A DNA stretch of 64,000 nucleotides from Streptomyces sp. TSRI0281 (GCF_001905125.1 NZ_LWLE01000003.1:322183-386182), one strand, 5' to 3'; counted from the stretch's first letter, positions 27,110-37,612 are shown. A program made the numbers and translations. The notes: generated by a model not told the origin, from the letters alone.

Positions 27110-27715
27110 ATGTCCTCAGAGCTGCCGCATACCGAAGAGCCACCGGATACCGAAGAGCCGTCGCATACCGGGCCGCATACCGATTTTGATACCGACCCGT
27201 CGGTAAAAAAGCCCGCGATCACCGTCCGGCGTGCCAGGACGAGCGATGTGGCGTCGGTCCGCCGACTCCTCGACGGGTACGTGACCGAAGGGATCCTGCT
27301 CGACAAAGCGACGGTCACGCTTTACGAGGACATCCAGGAGTTCTGGGTCGCGGAACGCGACGAGGACGCGCGGGTCATCGGCTGCGGCGCACTCCATGTG
27401 ATGTGGGAAGACCTCGCTGAAGTGCGCACCCTTGCCGTCGATCACAGCATCAGAGGTGGCGGAGTAGGTCATCACGTGCTGGACAAGCTCTTGCAGACCG
27501 CACGCTGGCTCGGTGTACGGCGGGTTTTCTGTCTCACCTTCGAAGTCGACTTCTTCGCGAAGCACGGCTTCGTCGAGATCGGAGAGACACCGGTCGACAC
27601 AGATGTCTACAGTGAGCTGCTGCGTTCCTATGACGAAGGTGTCGCGGAGTTCCTCGGTCTCGAACGAGTGAAGCCGAACACCTTGGGCAACAGCCGGATG
27701 CTTCTGCACCTGTGA
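27110..27715 (+). CDS. Amino-acid N-acetyltransferase of the GNAT family (N-acetylglutamate synthase-like)
   Basis: A 201-residue protein whose residues 36-190 form a GNAT domain: ITVRRARTSDVASVRRLLDG, VIGCGALHVMWEDLAEVRTL, AVDHSIRGGGVGHHVLDKLL (acetyl-CoA loop) and FCLTFEVDFFAKHGFVEIGE. This pattern matches the short ArgA-type N-acetylglutamate synthases of actinobacteria (Rv2747 type), which start arginine synthesis. The first 35 residues are a Glu/Pro/Thr-rich extension made by near-repeats of an ATACCGAAGAGCC-type DNA unit, likely disordered. ATG 27110 has a poor ribosome-binding site, so coupling to the upstream gene (9 bp away) is likely. Confidence 0.85.
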   Translation: MSSELPHTEEPPDTEEPSHTGPHTDFDTDPSVKKPAITVRRARTSDVASVRRLLDGYVTEGILLDKATVTLYEDIQEFWVAERDEDARVIGCGALHVMWEDLAEVRTLAVDHSIRGGGVGHHVLDKLLQTARWLGVRRVFCLTFEVDFFAKHGFVEIGETPVDTDVYSELLRSYDEGVAEFLGLERVKPNTLGNSRMLLHL

Positions 27716-27859
27716 TCGACAGAAGATGCCGGAACCCTATGTCCGAATCGCGCATGTTTCCCGCGTTCTTGAGCTCCTGAACCTCTCCCGGGGGTTTGTG
27801 TTTTCCGGGGAAAAGCGGTTTCCTTTCCGCGTACTCCATTTTCGATGAAAGGAAATCCG

Positions 27860-28195
27860 GTGGCACAGAAGGTTCAGGTCCTTCTTGTCGATGACCTCGA
27901 CGGTGTCGAGGCGGACGAGACTGTGACGTTCGCGCTTGATGGCAAGACGTACGAGATCGACCTCACCACGTCGAACGCGGACAAGCTCCGTGGTCTTCTT
28001 GAGCCGTACACCAAGGGTGGCCGTCGTACCGGTGGCCGTGCCGCTACCGGCCGTGGCAAGGGCCGCGCCGTTGCCGGTGGTAACAAGGACACCGCCGAGA
28101 TCCGTAAGTGGGCGCGCGAGAACGGCCACAATGTGAATGACCGCGGCCGCGTTCCCGCCGAGATCCGTGAGGCTTACGAGAAGGCCAACGGCTGA
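27860..28195 (+). CDS. lsr2: Lsr2, histone-like nucleoid-associated protein
   Basis: H-NS-like protein that binds A+T-rich DNA and silences acquired and specialised-metabolism genes. The 111-residue product has the dimerisation domain AQKVQVLLVDDLDGVEADET, TVTFALDGKTYEIDLT, and the C-terminal DNA-binding AT-hook-like core IRKWARENGHNVNDRGRVPA ending EIREAYEKANG. A Gly/Arg/Thr-rich linker joins them. GTG 27860 with AAAGGAAA upstream is chosen over an ATG 15 bases earlier. The upstream gap is unusually A/T-rich and contains a TTTTCC/GGAAAA dyad (27801-27814), possibly involved in autoregulation. Its 3' end overlaps the next gene by 22 bp on the opposite strand. Confidence 0.95.
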   Translation: MAQKVQVLLVDDLDGVEADETVTFALDGKTYEIDLTTSNADKLRGLLEPYTKGGRRTGGRAATGRGKGRAVAGGNKDTAEIRKWARENGHNVNDRGRVPAEIREAYEKANG

Positions 28196-28893
28196 GCTGC
28201 CGACCCATCGGTCAGCAGTCCCATCCGGGCGCGCGACAGCCGGACCCGGTGGCATTCCGTCGCCGCCGCGTCCACCAGCCGTACGAGATCGGGGGCACCC
28301 CCACCGCTGCTCCCGAAGCCCGCGAGAGCCGGAAGTGTCGGCTCCACCTCGTGCCCCGGTGCGGGGGGCCGCAGCCATAACGCGGCCCCCGGTGAGCTTT
28401 CCGGCGCTCCGGCCGGTGCCGGGGCCGTGAAGCGGCCACCGGTGCCGAGAGCGGTCAGATCGAGGGCGACGCCGCCCCACTCCAGCCAGTCGAGCAGCCC
28501 CGGCAGTTCATCGGCGCTTCCCGCGGCCACCAGCAGCCTCATCCGCGCTCCGGTCAGTGCCACCGGGCCGGTGCGCACGGCACGCCGCAGGACCGCGAGA
28601 CCGGCGTCGGCGGGCAGTTCCAGCACATCGAAGCGCTGCCCGGTCAGCAGTCGTAGGGGAGTCCTTCCCGCGGTGGCCCAGCCGAGTTCGCGCTCGTACC
28701 ACCGCGCGAGGGCGTCAGCGGCACCGTCGGTGATACCGGCGGCACCGTCGGCATCAGCGGTAGCGGTGACACCAGCAGTAACGGTGGCTTCGGTGGCACC
28801 AGCGGCACCAGAGGCAACAGCACCACCACCGGCTTCCACGGTGCGTGCGCGGGCTTCTGGGGACGAGCGGGGTGGCGGGACGGTGAAAACCAT
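28174..28893 (-). CDS. Conserved streptomycete protein of unknown function (SCO3374-type)
   Basis: A 239-residue protein whose conserved part (residues 64-165) contains RWYERELGWATAGRTPLRLL, GQRFDVLELPADAGLAVLRR and RMRLLVAAGSADELPGLLDW. It resembles the N-terminal region of bifunctional primase/polymerase-like proteins, but no catalytic residues can be assigned. The first 60 residues are a low-complexity Ala/Thr/Gly region encoded by imperfect GGCACC-type repeats (about 28715-28845). Convergent with lsr2 and overlapping it by 22 bp. Its place between lsr2 and clpC is conserved in streptomycetes as far as I recall. Function unknown. Confidence 0.7.
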   Translation of the reverse strand: MVFTVPPPRSSPEARARTVEAGGGAVASGAAGATEATVTAGVTATADADGAAGITDGAADALARWYERELGWATAGRTPLRLLTGQRFDVLELPADAGLAVLRRAVRTGPVALTGARMRLLVAAGSADELPGLLDWLEWGGVALDLTALGTGGRFTAPAPAGAPESSPGAALWLRPPAPGHEVEPTLPALAGFGSSGGGAPDLVRLVDAAATECHRVRLSRARMGLLTDGSAAQPLAFS

Positions 28894-29343
28894 GTCCGAT
28901 GAACAGCCGAACCACCCCCGGGGTTACGCAGGGTTCCGGATCGATCGCGCTGGGTGCCCGTCCTGGGGGCGTGCGGAGGCATTCAGGAGCGCGGGGATGT
29001 TCGCCCGTAGCGGAGGGAACCGGGGCGCGCCGCATGGACTGTCAGTGATTGCGGGTAAGACTTTCCTAGTGGGAAGGGGCGACACGCAGGCCGAGGCGTC
29101 TCACGTTCGCCATCGGCGTACTGGCGAAAGGGGTATCTGCCTGGCCTGCGGGAACATCGTCTCGCACCATCGGGTTGGAGCAGTTGTCAGCTGTTCGGCA
29201 GTAAGTTTCCCCGCCGGTGCGGGGGTGATCCGGACGGATGTCGGCAGTTGGAATGAGCTGTCCCGTCCTGCGGGACTAGCATGCGGAAGGACTGGGAGGG
29301 GACCGACCCCTCACTGACCGACCGCTCTGAGGAGCGATTAACG
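28894..29343. other. Non-coding region upstream of clpC
   Basis: About 450 bp without a supported gene. Open frames here have no ribosome-binding site and skewed composition. The stretch holds the clpC promoter region, the ClgR-like operator at 29105-29128, and a ribosome-binding site GAGGAG just before clpC. Nothing else is evident. Confidence 0.7.
29105..29128 (+). promoter_or_regulatory. Candidate ClgR operator upstream of clpC
   Basis: GTTCGC followed by five bases and GCG (29105-29118) matches the published ClgR box of Streptomyces clp and lon promoters. The site also forms an inverted repeat TTCGCCA/TGGCGAA (29106-29112 with 29122-29128). It lies about 215 bp before the clpC start. Confidence 0.7.
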
Positions 29344-31872
<2,529 letters not shown>

Positions 31873-31896
31873 GGGCGCGTAGCGCCTGAGCGTGCG

Positions 31897-31943
31897 GGGG
31901 CTGCCCCGGACCGGTTTCGACCGGTCCGGGGCAGCCCCTTTTT
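31897..31943. terminator. Strong intrinsic terminator with UUCG tetraloop
   Basis: A perfect 19-bp stem (31897-31915 with 31920-31938), TTCG loop, then five T. It ends clpC and can also serve the opposite strand, where the NACHT gene ends 27 bp beyond. Confidence 0.92.
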
Positions 31944-31969
31944 CGGGGGTCGGGGTGGCGGGCTGTGGC

Positions 31970-34900
31970 TCAGTAGGTCTCGACCGTGAGCCGGTCGCCC
32001 AGCTCGTCGCTTCCGAGCAGCGGTGGCGGCTGGTGGAAGCCGGAGCGGACCGTCACCCGGAGGCCGGGCCACGCCAGCAGCGGTGTGAGGTCCAGCTCCG
32101 GTGTGTCCACGGCTGTCCTCAGGGTGAGGACAGCGAGTTCGGGAAAGAGCCCACGCAGAAGCGACACATCCTCGCCGTTCTGCGGAGCCGGGACCGTCAG
32201 GCTCCTCAGCGACGGGACCGCTCCGGCGGAGGCGAACGGTCCGGCCCACGGGAACGCCGTGAGCAGGAGCCTGGTGATACGGGAGTTCTCCCGGAACCCG
32301 GCCAGCACGTCGTCCAGCGGGCCCGGTGCGTAGACGCTCAGCGAGGTGAGTGACTTCCACGCTCCGAGACCGTCCATCGGCAGCGGATGGCTGCTGCCCA
32401 CGCTGAGGTGACGCACCATCGAGTGGGCGGGCAGTTCGCTCAATCGGCCGGGACCGGCGTTGTTGACGTTCAGGCGCTTCAGGCCGCGGATGTGAGAGGT
32501 CGCGGGCAGCAGGCTGAGCTGTTGGCCCATCGCGTCCATCGTCAGGTTGGTCAGCGCGGTCAGTACGGCGAGAGGGGCGAGGTCCTCGACCGCAAGGCAT
32601 CCGTGGATGCTCAGATGGCTCAGCGTTTCGGCCTGGGTGCTCAGTGGGGGCAGGGACGTGAGGCGCGCGGTGTCGAGCACGAGTGTTCTCAGTCGCATCC
32701 GGGCCAATGTGGTGCCGACCTCCGTGTCCTCGACATCGCCGAGCAGACGGAGGTGCTGAAGGGCGGGCAGATGCCGCAGGGCACTCACCTGTTCTCGGCC
32801 GACGCTGACGAGTCCGTTCGTCAGATCACAGTGGGCCAGTACCTCGGACGCGTACTCGGCCGCAGGGAAATTGGCCCATCTGTGGGCGAAGAGACCGCCG
32901 TGATCGGGATGGGAGAGGGCCCAGGCGCGGGCATGGGGAATGGCCTCCCTGCCACCGACCCGGCCGATCAGGTCGATTACGTATTCGGTGGAGACCGAAT
33001 CCGACGGCATGCTCTCCGGCGAGGGAAGGAATAGCAGGGCGGCGGCGCCGAGCCGGGTCAGCGAGTCGAGGTGGTTGTGGTCGGCCGGCGGGAACAGTGC
33101 CGCCGTGCTGCGCCGGACCCGTTCCCGTACCGCGCTGTCCAGCCAGGTGGCGTGCTGCTCGCACAGTGCGGCCAGGACATGGATGCCGGTGCGTGCCTCG
33201 GACCGCTCGGCGTGCCTCTCCCCGGCTTTCAGCAGCCCATCGATCAGCAGTGGGAGCTGGTGGCGGCTGCAATGCCCCGCCGCCAGCAGGATCACGTCCT
33301 GCCAGGCTTCCTCGTCCGCGTGGCGCAGCAGCTCGTTCAGGTGGTCGTCCTCGATGAGCTCCTTCGCGGCGAGGAAGTCCTGGAAGGTGCGGTGGACGAA
33401 CTGGTAGGTGTCGTCGCTGTGCTCCTGGAGGAGGCCGCTGCGGTTGAGGAGATGGGTGAGGATCTTCTCGGGCGGCCCCTGACCGCTCACCCGCTCCATT
33501 CCGGTCAGGCCGCGGGCCAGCTGGCGCAGGGCCTGTTCGCGGGTGAACTCCGACTGGCCCTCGCGGACCAGCCAGACGGCGAGGCGCTGGAGGAGCTGGG
33601 TGTGCTCCTCGACGTCCATCTCGATGCCCTCGGGGTCCTCGATGCGACGGCGCCGGTCCCGGTGGCCGAGCAGCATCTCCAGGGACGAGCGGTACAGCTT
33701 CCAGCGGGTCTCGGGCAGGAATCCCTCGCGGCGGCGGTGCAGGGCGCAGATCACCGCGCAGAGCAGCGGGGTGCGGGCCAGTTCGCGCAGACCGGGGTTC
33801 CGGTCGAACTGCCGGGACAGGTCGCCCTCCAGCTCGTCCAGCCGCTCCCGGTCGTCCTCCTCGGTCAGCCGGGCCGCCCGGTGCCAGGAGGCCACGAACG
33901 CCTGGATGTCCTCGTCCCGCATTGCCAGCAGCCGCAGCTCCTCGAATCCCTCCGAGTACAGCCAGTCCGGCTCGACGGCGAGCGGCCGGACGGTCGTGAC
34001 GCACCGCGTGTCCGGGTAGCGGCGCAGTAACTGGGACAGCCAGCTGTGCGCCTGCTCCCGGTCCTCCGGCGGCACCTCGTCCAGTCCGTCGACCAGCAGG
34101 AGCGCCCGGCCCGACTCCAGGACCCGGCCGGCCCATCCCTCGGGGGCCCGGTCGACCACCAGACCGGCCGCGTCGGCCAGCTGCGCGGGCCCCGGGAACG
34201 TACCGCCACGGGCCCGCAGGGTGCGCAGCGGCACCACGAAGGGCACCAGGCCGTTCAGCGGGGCCAGCGCTCCGTCCAGGGTGCGGGCCGAGGCGTGGGC
34301 GGCCAGCCACCACAGCAGGGTGGTCTTCCCGGCGCCCGCCTCGCCCCGCAGCAGGACCCGGGGGCGGTCGGTGAGCAGGGCGTCGATCCGCTGCGGCGGG
34401 GCGGGCGCGTGCTTCGCCGTCCGGCCCGCCGGTGCCTGCGCCTCCAGGCTGAGGTAGGCGGTGTCCAGGTCCCATTCCGAGTCGTGCCGGCCCAGCTCGT
34501 CCAGCCCGAAGATCTTCGTACGCCGGTACGCGGCGCCGATCGCGTCCGCGTACTCCTCCCCGTACCGCAGGTCCACCGGGAAGTGGCCGTGTACGCGTTC
34601 GTGGCGCGGGTCCATGCCGGACTGGCGGCAGACGAGCTGGAAGGGCTTCGCGCCGAGCAGGCCGCCGAGCGGGACGCACTCGACGCGCCGTCCGCCGCGC
34701 CCGTCGGGGATCTGGCGGGCGATGCCGAGCAGGACATCCCCGGCGAAGACCGGCCCGCCGGAGAGACCGGCCAGCACGGAGGGCTCACCGTCCGGGCGGG
34801 GGGCCGGCGGCCGGTCGAGTTCGCAGACCAGCAGGTCGCGCATCCGCCCCGCCAGGGGCAGAACCGTCGCGGTGTACTGGTCGGCCTCCACGTGCTTCTC

Positions 34901-35224
34901 GGTGCCGTACCGCTGGATGCGGGGGAATCCGGTGATCTCGCAGCCGGGGATCGCCTGCTGGGTGTCGAGGAGGCCGAGCCGTACGGGGTCCACGGGCAGC
35001 ATCGGAGCGGTGGTCCGGAGCAGCGCGGCGTCCAGGGCGTGGTCGATCCAGGCGACGGTCGCGCGGGCCCGGCCCTGGAGATCGGGGTGAGCCGCGTAGC
35101 AGTGGGTGCCGTTCTTGACGACATGGGCGCAGGTCAGGATCAGCCGGTCGGACAGCAGGACACCGCTGCCCTGGAGGGCGCCGGAGACCACGACCGTACG
35201 GTCGGCGGGCCGCACCTTCGTCAC
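31970..35224 (-). CDS. Trypsin-like protease-NACHT NTPase-LRR-like protein (NLR-type conflict protein)
   Basis: A 1084-residue STAND protein with an NLR-like layout. Residues 8-195 are a trypsin-like serine protease: His34 in LTCAHVV, Asp65 in LDAALL and Ser155 in GLSGGP form a full catalytic triad. Residues 285-500 are a NACHT NTPase with Walker A GEAGAGKTT (294-302), Walker B LLLVDGLDEVP (375-385) and a sensor block VTTVRP. A helical section with FVHRTFQDFLAA (609-620) closes the NTPase core, and the C-terminal 800-1050 region carries irregular Leu-rich repeats (LRTLVLDTARLTSLPPLS, LTNLTM, LKRLNVNNAG). No signal peptide. The GTG overlaps the upstream small gene (GTGA). By family analogy it senses a threat through the repeats and activates its protease. 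Confidence 0.9.
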   Translation of the reverse strand: MTKVRPADRTVVVSGALQGSGVLLSDRLILTCAHVVKNGTHCYAAHPDLQGRARATVAWIDHALDAALLRTTAPMLPVDPVRLGLLDTQQAIPGCEITGFPRIQRYGTEKHVEADQYTATVLPLAGRMRDLLVCELDRPPAPRPDGEPSVLAGLSGGPVFAGDVLLGIARQIPDGRGGRRVECVPLGGLLGAKPFQLVCRQSGMDPRHERVHGHFPVDLRYGEEYADAIGAAYRRTKIFGLDELGRHDSEWDLDTAYLSLEAQAPAGRTAKHAPAPPQRIDALLTDRPRVLLRGEAGAGKTTLLWWLAAHASARTLDGALAPLNGLVPFVVPLRTLRARGGTFPGPAQLADAAGLVVDRAPEGWAGRVLESGRALLLVDGLDEVPPEDREQAHSWLSQLLRRYPDTRCVTTVRPLAVEPDWLYSEGFEELRLLAMRDEDIQAFVASWHRAARLTEEDDRERLDELEGDLSRQFDRNPGLRELARTPLLCAVICALHRRREGFLPETRWKLYRSSLEMLLGHRDRRRRIEDPEGIEMDVEEHTQLLQRLAVWLVREGQSEFTREQALRQLARGLTGMERVSGQGPPEKILTHLLNRSGLLQEHSDDTYQFVHRTFQDFLAAKELIEDDHLNELLRHADEEAWQDVILLAAGHCSRHQLPLLIDGLLKAGERHAERSEARTGIHVLAALCEQHATWLDSAVRERVRRSTAALFPPADHNHLDSLTRLGAAALLFLPSPESMPSDSVSTEYVIDLIGRVGGREAIPHARAWALSHPDHGGLFAHRWANFPAAEYASEVLAHCDLTNGLVSVGREQVSALRHLPALQHLRLLGDVEDTEVGTTLARMRLRTLVLDTARLTSLPPLSTQAETLSHLSIHGCLAVEDLAPLAVLTALTNLTMDAMGQQLSLLPATSHIRGLKRLNVNNAGPGRLSELPAHSMVRHLSVGSSHPLPMDGLGAWKSLTSLSVYAPGPLDDVLAGFRENSRITRLLLTAFPWAGPFASAGAVPSLRSLTVPAPQNGEDVSLLRGLFPELAVLTLRTAVDTPELDLTPLLAWPGLRVTVRSGFHQPPPLLGSDELGDRLTVETY

Positions 35225-35577
35225 GGTCGCGCCGTCCCTCCCCCGAAGTGCGCGGTACTGCCCTCGTCCTCATGGCCGATCTCCCACGCCTCGCCGGTCA
35301 CGGCGTTGCGGGGGGTCAACGTGAAGGCGACCTTGTGCGTACGTCCGGTGGCGCGGGACGCGTCGGCGCCCGCCTCCACCACCCACGCCTTCACCTTGCC
35401 GCCCGCTTTGGCCTCCTTGCGGAGTTCGAGGGTGAACTCCATCTGGATGTCGCCGACCGCGAAGGAGACGGGGTGGTCCGTGGCCCGGGTCGCCGCCTCG
35501 ACGAGCTGGTTGCGGATGGATTCGACGGCGTCGGCGAGCTCGATGCCGTCCAGCGCGTGGGTGTTCTCGTCGGTCAT
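35221..35577 (-). CDS. Small trypsin-co-occurring domain 2 (Trypco2-like) protein
   Basis: A 118-residue protein whose residues 11-92 match the Trypco2 pattern found beside NTPase-linked trypsin domains: ELADAVESIRNQLVEAATRA, VSFAVGDIQMEFTLELRKEA, GGKVKAWVVEAGADAS and RTHKVAFTLTPRN. The C-terminus is Gly-rich. ATG 35577 was chosen because GGGGGA lies eight bases upstream. The stop overlaps the GTG of the trypsin-NACHT gene, so the two are translated in series with this gene first. In published analyses this family accompanies conflict systems and is thought to regulate or cooperate with the protease. Its biochemical role is not known. Confidence 0.8.
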   Translation of the reverse strand: MTDENTHALDGIELADAVESIRNQLVEAATRATDHPVSFAVGDIQMEFTLELRKEAKAGGKVKAWVVEAGADASRATGRTHKVAFTLTPRNAVTGEAWEIGHEDEGSTAHFGGGTARP

Positions 35578-36031
35578 GGGGTCCCCCGGGAGCGGTTCCG
35601 GACTCTCGTCGGCGTCATGCCGTTGCAGGCCGAAGGTCCCGAATCGGACAGCCTTTGGTCCCACCGGCGGTGACAAGGCGCACAGCCTGATCGGAGCGTA
35701 CTAGGCGGCTTAGGAGACCGGGCGGTGATCGCCGGAGGGACCTTGGTCCCGGGGCGGGGAGGGGCGTTGGACGTTTCGGATGAAAAGCCTGTATCGCGGC
35801 GTGATGTCCGTTTGGGGGCGCACGGAGCAGGGGTTAAACCTGCTCCGCGAAAAGGATTCCGAAGGCTGCCGGGGTCTCCCGACGTGACCCTTCGCGGCGA
35901 ATTCCCGAGGGTTCGTCTACGGCTTTTGATCGTAGATGGGGGGGTTGAGCATGGGTTGGGGTGCGGGTTACCAAGGTGGGGCAAGCCCGGACAACACGCC
36001 GGGTCCACTCACCTCCGGAGGACTTCCCCGT
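35578..36031. other. Non-coding leader region between the Trypco2 gene and the M23 peptidase gene
   Basis: About 450 bp with no supported gene. It must hold divergent promoters. It contains a 9-bp perfect hairpin (35823-35831 with 35839-35847) and, near the M23 gene, a G-rich stretch with a CCCGG/CCGGG hairpin (35986-36003). The leader could be structured RNA. It does not match the cyclic di-AMP (ydaO) riboswitch consensus by eye. Confidence 0.55.
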
Positions 36032-36790
36032 ATGTCGAAGCGCGCAACGATCCAGCACTCCACCCGCCCGTCCGTGTCCCGTGTCCGTGGCGCCGTCGTG
36101 GCCGTCGGCCTCGGCACATCGATGGTGCTCGGTGCGGGCGCCGCGTTCGCGTCCGGCACCACGGGCGCCACCGGCACCAGCGCCCACCTCGTCGGCAGCG
36201 TGACGGCCGACTCGGTCGCCCAGCAGGCGGCGGCGCAGGGCAAGGCGGCCACCACCGCCAAGAAGGCCGCGGCCGACAAGGCCGCGAAGGCCAAGCAGAC
36301 GGCGGCCCAGAAGGCTGCCGACGCGAAGAAGAAGGCAGCCGCCAAGAAGGCGTCGGCGAAGAAGAAGGCCGCAGCCTGGGAGGCCCCGGTCGACCACTAC
36401 ACGCTGAGCGCCAGCTACGGCACCGGTGGCGCCCGCTGGGCCGCCAAGCACTCCGGTCAGGACTTCGCCGTGCCGATCGGCACCAAGGTCGAGGCCGCCC
36501 ACTCCGGCACCGTCGTCAAGGCGGGCCCGAACGGCGGCGGCGACGGCCCCGCGTACGGCAACGCCGTCGTGATCAAGCACTCCAACGGCAAGTACTCGCA
36601 GTACGCGCACCTGTCGAAGATCAACGTGCACATCGGCCAGCACGTGAACACCGGCCAGAAGATCGCCCTGTCCGGCAACACGGGCAACTCCAGCGGTCCG
36701 CACCTGCACTTCGAGATCCGCACCACGCCGAACTACGGCTCCGCGCTGAACCCGGTCGCGTTCCTGCGGTCCGTGCACGTCTCCGTCTGA
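36032..36790 (+). CDS. Secreted M23-family (LytM) peptidoglycan endopeptidase
   Basis: A 252-residue secreted hydrolase that cuts peptide cross-links in peptidoglycan. Signal peptide 1-40 (VVAVGLGTSMVLGAGAAFA), then a Lys/Ala-rich coiled region (60-115), then the M23 domain with zinc ligands His140 and Asp144 in KHSGQDF, His193 region in YAHLS, and the HLH motif at 224-226 (SGPHLHFEIR). ATG 36032 with GGAGGA upstream is preferred over earlier starts. The Lys/Ala-rich segment resembles a wall-interaction or spacer domain. The target bond and growth stage are unknown. Confidence 0.94.
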   Translation: MSKRATIQHSTRPSVSRVRGAVVAVGLGTSMVLGAGAAFASGTTGATGTSAHLVGSVTADSVAQQAAAQGKAATTAKKAAADKAAKAKQTAAQKAADAKKKAAAKKASAKKKAAAWEAPVDHYTLSASYGTGGARWAAKHSGQDFAVPIGTKVEAAHSGTVVKAGPNGGGDGPAYGNAVVIKHSNGKYSQYAHLSKINVHIGQHVNTGQKIALSGNTGNSSGPHLHFEIRTTPNYGSALNPVAFLRSVHVSV

Positions 36791-36817
36791 CGGAGACCGG
36801 CCTGACCAGGTGGACCT

Positions 36818-36920
36818 GACCCGGTAGAGCCGGCGGGGACCGGCCCGACCCGGTAGGCCCGGCGGGACGGGCCCGACCCGGTAGACGGACGGGGACGGGC
36901 CCGACCCGGTAGACCCGGCT
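36818..36920. repeat. Tandem repeat of about 28 bp, nearly four units
   Basis: Units start at 36818, 36847, 36875 and 36903 with GACCCGGTAG, followed by a variable GGACGGGCC-type half. The repeat sits between the M23 peptidase and the tetR stop. A hairpin straddling the M23 stop codon (36779-36785 with 36791-36797) precedes it. No coding potential. Confidence 0.75.
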
Positions 36921-37524
36921 ACGCTCCCGGGGCCCCGGGGTCGGCCCCCGGGTCATGGGCTCGTGTCACCAGCTCGACGGCGACTTCGAGGACAGCGTTG
37001 CGCTTGTCCTCGGGGTCGCCGTCGACGTCGTTCATGCCGAACATCCCGGCGTGCAGTGTGAACAGCGCGCTGAAGCAGCGCACCTGATCGGTGAGCGGTG
37101 CGTCCTTGTCCCGGATCAGGCCCACCAGGGTCAGGACCCGGCTCTTGATCGTGTGGCCGATGCTCAGGTCGCGTACGGTCGCCTGGTTCTCCTGCATGAA
37201 GCGGAAGAGCGGGGCGGCGCCGGCCAGCGCCTCGCTGTAGCGGGTCAGGATCTCCGTCTTCGTCTCCAGCGTGCGCGGCTGCGCCTCGCCCCAGACGATC
37301 AGCTCTTCGACGGGCCGGTTGAGGTCCTCGAAGATGCTGTTGAGGATGTCTTCCTTGGTCTTGAAGTGGTAGTACAGCGCGGCCTTGGTGACGTCCAGGT
37401 GTTCGGCGATCTCGCGCAGTGAGGTCTTCTCGTACCCCTGCTCGGCGAAGAGCTCCAGGGCGACGTCCTGAATGCGCTGGCGCGTGTTGCCCCGGCGCGG
37501 TTGCGGCGCACTGCCCATGCCCAT
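36919..37524 (-). CDS. TetR-family transcriptional regulator of the adjacent MFS exporter
   Basis: A 201-residue regulator with an N-terminal TetR helix-turn-helix (residues 12-60, TRQRIQDVALELFAEQGYEK then TSLREIAEHLDVTKAALYYHF) and a helical ligand/dimer domain. ATG 37524 has GGGAGAG upstream. It is divergent from the DHA2 transporter gene and shares a 27-bp-armed dyad operator in the gap, a design typical of repressors that are released by the exporter's drug substrate. The ligand is unknown. Confidence 0.9.
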   Translation of the reverse strand: MGMGSAPQPRRGNTRQRIQDVALELFAEQGYEKTSLREIAEHLDVTKAALYYHFKTKEDILNSIFEDLNRPVEELIVWGEAQPRTLETKTEILTRYSEALAGAAPLFRFMQENQATVRDLSIGHTIKSRVLTLVGLIRDKDAPLTDQVRCFSALFTLHAGMFGMNDVDGDPEDKRNAVLEVAVELVTRAHDPGADPGAPGA

Positions 37525-37535
37525 CGTGCTCTCCC

Positions 37536-37612
37536 AGTACTTACTTGACGCCCGGCTAGTTGCGGGTCTACGTTCCCAGTCTAGTCAACTAGCCGGGCGG
37601 CAAGTAAGTGCT
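37536..37612. promoter_or_regulatory. Long dyad operator between tetR and MFS genes
   Basis: Arms 37536-37562 and 37586-37612 are reverse complements except for one mismatch and a two-base bulge: outer CTTACTTG-type blocks and inner GCCCGGCTAGTTG blocks. TTGACG (37545-37550) and TACGTT (37569-37574), 18 bases apart, fit a rightward promoter within it. Likely TetR binding site. Confidence 0.75.

Noticed and set aside
35578..36031. A cyclic di-AMP (ydaO) riboswitch before the M23 peptidase
   Set aside because: The conserved ydaO segments I would expect are not visible; only generic hairpins are. A covariance search would be needed to overturn this.
36818..36920. The tandem repeats read as a CRISPR array
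   Set aside because: The units are contiguous with no spacers of constant length, and no cas gene is near.
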